Source of the DNA: Tannerellaceae bacterium
Lineage (GTDB): Bacteria; Bacteroidota; Bacteroidia; Bacteroidales; Tannerellaceae
DNA length: 8,078 nucleotides
Assembly (NCBI GenBank): GCA_031279915.1
Contig: JAITHO010000018.1
Coordinates: 1 to 8,078 of the forward strand
Reading direction: 5' to 3'
A program made the translations under genes and the position numbers. Below the pieces are notes generated by a model, which was not told the origin of the DNA, did no database searches, and saw nothing but the letters and a program-made list of their open reading frames with translations. Shown here one piece after another: positions 6,735 through 8,078 of this stretch (within the stretch, counting starts at the first letter, position 1; every line of letters starts with the position of its first letter).

Positions 6735-6737
6735 ATC

Positions 6738-6763
6738 CCGGCCCAATTCCAAGCTTGGGCTGG
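6738..6763. other. Nine-bp hairpin downstream of the sigma gene
   Basis: CCGGCCCAA at 6738-6746 pairs with TTGGGCTGG at 6755-6763, with one G-T wobble, around an 8-base loop. The loop and right arm also contain the 10-base palindrome CCAAGCTTGG. No T tract follows on the plus strand. Together with the preceding hairpin it may mark the 3' end of the sigma transcript. Confidence 0.5.
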
Positions 6764-6770
6764 CAGAAAA

Positions 6771-6788
6771 TGAGAGCCTTGCACGAGA
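6771..6788 (+). repeat. Third copy of the TGAGAG-NN-TTGCACGAGA motif
   Basis: This copy reads TGAGAGCCTTGCACGAGA and matches the left arm of the array 2 composite except at the two spacer bases. It lies about 30 nt before array 3. After that array, GTGCAAGG at 6995-7002 is the exact reverse complement of CCTTGCAC at 6777-6784, so array 3 may also have been bracketed, with a decayed right arm. Confidence 0.6.
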
Positions 6789-6819
6789 TATTATATCAAT
6801 AACACATGGGTAGCGCCAG

Positions 6820-6988
6820 ATCATGTAGATCTCTCCAAATGACGATTTGAACAGAGCTATATGACATAGATCTCTCCAAATGACAATTTGAACAGAGCAA
6901 TATGATGTAGATCTCTCCAAATGGTAATTTGGGCCGAGCTATATGATGTAGATCTCTCCAAATGGTCATTTGGGCCGAGCTACGTTTG
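6820..6988 (-). repeat. Tandem array 3: four 41-bp units, opposite orientation
   Basis: AGATCTCTCCAAATG starts at 6827, 6868, 6909 and 6950, exactly 41 bases apart. On the minus strand each unit carries ATTTGGAGAGATCT, so the TTGGAG core of arrays 1 and 2 is present in reverse orientation. Each unit has an inverted repeat CAAAT-NNNN-ATTTG; in units 3 and 4 it extends to CCAAAT/ATTTGG. A second imperfect stem pairs GAGCTA with TAG-AT-CTC. Units 1-2 and units 3-4 form two subtypes (GAACAG versus GGGCCG after the stem). The period is not a multiple of three, so minus-strand open frames through it are not genes. Confidence 0.9.
6981..6988 (+). promoter_or_regulatory. Possible -7 element TACGTTTG upstream of FecR
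   Basis: TACGTTTG is an exact match to the Bacteroidetes -7 consensus TAnnTTTG and lies at the decayed right end of array 3. A TTTG occurs at 6969-6972, but only 8 bases upstream, too close for a -33 box. If used, it would give a leader of about 220 nt for the FecR gene. The evidence is weak. Confidence 0.22.
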
Positions 6989-7032
6989 TAACCGGTGCAA
7001 GGAGGCTTGGTCTGTACTGTGTATTTGGCTCC

Positions 7033-7051
7033 AACATTCCTATAGAATGTT
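7033..7051. promoter_or_regulatory. Perfect inverted repeat AACATTC-CTATA-GAATGTT
   Basis: A 7-bp perfect inverted repeat with a 5-base centre lies 160 bp before the FecR start. The form suits a dimeric-regulator operator or a small RNA stem. No T tract follows, so it is not an obvious terminator. Nothing in the window identifies a binding protein. Confidence 0.35.
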
Positions 7052-7153
7052 CTTGCGGCTTGTGTGGAGTGCCGGCAATGACAAATCCGGATTAATGCAG
7101 CGAAACTCTAATGCGGAATCTGAGATAAAATTGTGCGTAATAGCTGGACAATT

Positions 7154-7179
7154 TCCCCCACCCGTTTAGGGGTTTTTGT
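7154..7179 (+). terminator. Weak terminator-like CCCC...GGGG-T5
   Basis: A CCCC stretch, then ACCCGTTTA, GGGG and TTTTT form a short G-C stem followed by T residues, about 35 nt before the FecR ATG. The stem is only 3-4 bp, so any termination or attenuation would be weak. It could instead be part of the FecR leader. Confidence 0.25.
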
Positions 7180-7213
7180 TCCGCGAAGTGTCTATTAAAA
7201 AAAATAGAGCAAT

Positions 7214-8074
7214 ATGGAAGAGAAAAAAAGCATCATACCCGACAGGGAAATCGTCTGGAAAAGAATACAGGCGGCGATATGGGCTACAAGCTACGCGCCG
7301 CACCGGTACTCTCGCGCTGTGCTGTACCGTATGATGGGTATAGCCGCATCCGTTGCCCTTATCCTCGGCGCATCCGCCGCACTGTGGCTCGGCCATATCA
7401 CGGCTGCACCCGGTGATGCGGACATGCAAATGAATACCGTCATAACGCCTCCGGGACACAAGACGCAGATCGTTCTGCCCGACAGCACCGTCGTTTGGCT
7501 CAACGCAGGCTCGCGCCTCTCCTATAATTGCCGGTATAACGGCAAGGCTCGCACGGTAGAACTCGAAGGCGAGGGCTATTTTGACGTGCGAAGCAACCCT
7601 GAACTGCCTTTCGTGGTACGTGCGGGAGCAGTCGATGTAAAGGCGCTCGGAACGGCGTTCAACGTCAAGGCTTACAGCGACGAGGACGAAGTGAACGTGG
7701 CGCTCGTCAACGGAAGCGTCCAGCTCCTTGCCGTCGCCGGCCGCCGCGTCCTGGCAACCCTCCACCCCAACCAGTCGGGCGTTGTGAGGAAAGACGGATC
7801 CGGAGGATGCCGCATTGTCGATTGCAATACGGCGCTCGAAGCCATCTGGCGGTTTAACAGGCTGAAATTTGAAAACGAGCCCGTCGCTCTTATGGTAAAA
7901 AAACTGGAGCGATGGTACGGAGTGCATATCAACGTCATAAATGTGCCGCCGGAACAGACCTACCGGATGACTATCAAGACGGAAACGCTGACCGAACTGC
8001 TTGGGCTGATCAACAAACTGACGCCTATCGAATACGAAATAAACGGAGAGGAGGTGATGGTACGGTATAAATAA
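7214..8074 (+). CDS. FecR-family anti-sigma factor with DUF4974-like C-terminus
   Basis: The 286-residue protein has a short cytoplasmic N-terminus (1-38, including DREIVWKRIQAAIW), one membrane helix at about 40-60 (MMGIAASVALILGASAALWLG), a periplasmic FecR domain from about 75 to 170 with the hallmark LPDSTVVWLNAGSRL (88-102), GEGYFDV and ALGTAFNVKAY, and a C-terminal DUF4974-like segment at 217-286 (LKFENEPVALMVKKLERWYG). Such proteins hold an ECF sigma factor at the membrane and release it when an outer-membrane TonB-dependent receptor signals; DUF4974 is typical of Bacteroidetes members. The usual N-terminal anti-sigma region of some 60-80 residues is missing, and an in-frame TAG at 7205-7207 rules out a longer start. 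Its presumed partner sigma gene is 594 bp upstream. A SusC/SusD pair would be expected to the right of the window. Confidence 0.92.
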   Translation: MEEKKSIIPDREIVWKRIQAAIWATSYAPHRYSRAVLYRMMGIAASVALILGASAALWLGHITAAPGDADMQMNTVITPPGHKTQIVLPDSTVVWLNAGSRLSYNCRYNGKARTVELEGEGYFDVRSNPELPFVVRAGAVDVKALGTAFNVKAYSDEDEVNVALVNGSVQLLAVAGRRVLATLHPNQSGVVRKDGSGGCRIVDCNTALEAIWRFNRLKFENEPVALMVKKLERWYGVHINVINVPPEQTYRMTIKTETLTELLGLINKLTPIEYEINGEEVMVRYK

Positions 8075-8078
8075 AAAC

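Larger units (their letters stand above)
6620..7213. other. Non-coding 594-bp gap between sigma and FecR genes
   Basis: No convincing gene is present on either strand. Contents in order: an AT-rich stretch (6620-6700), two strong hairpins (6704-6763), a TGAGAG...TTGCACGAGA motif (6771-6788), tandem array 3 (about 6820-6988), a 19-bp inverted repeat (7033-7051), a 10-bp palindrome AATCCGGATT (about 7085-7094), a weak terminator-like CCCC...GGGGTTTTT (about 7154-7179), and an A-rich leader with a TCTATT...AATAGA stem (7191-7208 region) just before the FecR start. Confidence 0.75.

Noticed and set aside
6627..6920. Minus-strand ORF of 97 codons through array 3
   Set aside because: It runs through a repeat whose period is not a multiple of three; it has no recognisable domain and no start context.
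1948..6988. Replication-origin iterons or an integron attC array
   Set aside because: No replication initiator, integrase or cassette genes are present, and the arrays are split among three gaps between ordinary chromosomal genes.
6921..7169. Plus-strand ORF of 82 codons between array 3 and FecR
   Set aside because: It starts inside a repeat unit and resembles no FecR N-terminus or other family, so it is probably chance.
7166..7927. Minus-strand ORF of 253 codons opposite FecR
   Set aside because: It is the antisense shadow of a gene with clear FecR and DUF4974 motifs.

Overview
The window looks like a chromosomal segment of a Bacteroidales bacterium. Supporting signs are a short ECF sigma factor followed by a FecR-type anti-sigma factor with a C-terminal DUF4974-like domain, a symporter preceded by a roughly 50-residue accessory protein starting MFGIDDPGIW, a lipoprotein with acidic residues after the lipobox cysteine, and A-rich starts without clear Shine-Dalgarno sequences. 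I cannot fix the genus; the base composition would suit a Porphyromonas/Tannerella/Parabacteroides-type organism. All confident genes lie on the plus strand.

Layout. Positions 1-807 hold the 3' part of an atypical SDR (NAD(P)-dependent epimerase/dehydratase-like) gene, cut by the window edge. Positions 828-1877 encode a right-handed parallel beta-helix lipoprotein in visibly more AT-rich sequence. Positions 1878-2312 are non-coding and mostly a 41-bp tandem repeat (array 1). Positions 2313-5775 are a tight four-gene operon: a PaaK-like phenylacetate-CoA ligase, a double-ACT-domain protein, the small symporter accessory protein (absent from simple long-ORF lists) and a sodium:solute symporter. 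Positions 5776-6109 hold a second tandem array (41/42 bp, array 2) bracketed by a 21-nt imperfect inverted repeat. Positions 6110-6619 encode the ECF sigma factor. Positions 6620-7213 are non-coding and hold strong hairpins and a third 41-bp array (array 3). Positions 7214-8074 encode the FecR-like anti-sigma factor, and the window ends four bases later.

How the genes may work together. The operon reads as uptake of a small organic acid by sodium symport, activation of an aryl acid to its CoA thioester, and an amino-acid-sensing ACT protein. The exact substrate is inference. The sigma/FecR pair would normally control a downstream SusC/SusD-type outer-membrane uptake locus, which would lie beyond the right edge. 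Here the pair is separated by almost 600 bp containing array 3, and the FecR lacks the usual N-terminal anti-sigma region.

The most unusual content is non-coding. Three intergenic tandem arrays have different sequences but the same 41-42 bp period, a shared TTGGAG core (array 3 on the opposite strand) and an inverted repeat within each unit. A recurring motif, TGAGAG-NN-TTGCACGAGA, lies at the edges of arrays 2 and 3. Together they look like one diversified family of hairpin minisatellites, possibly carried in MITE-like elements.
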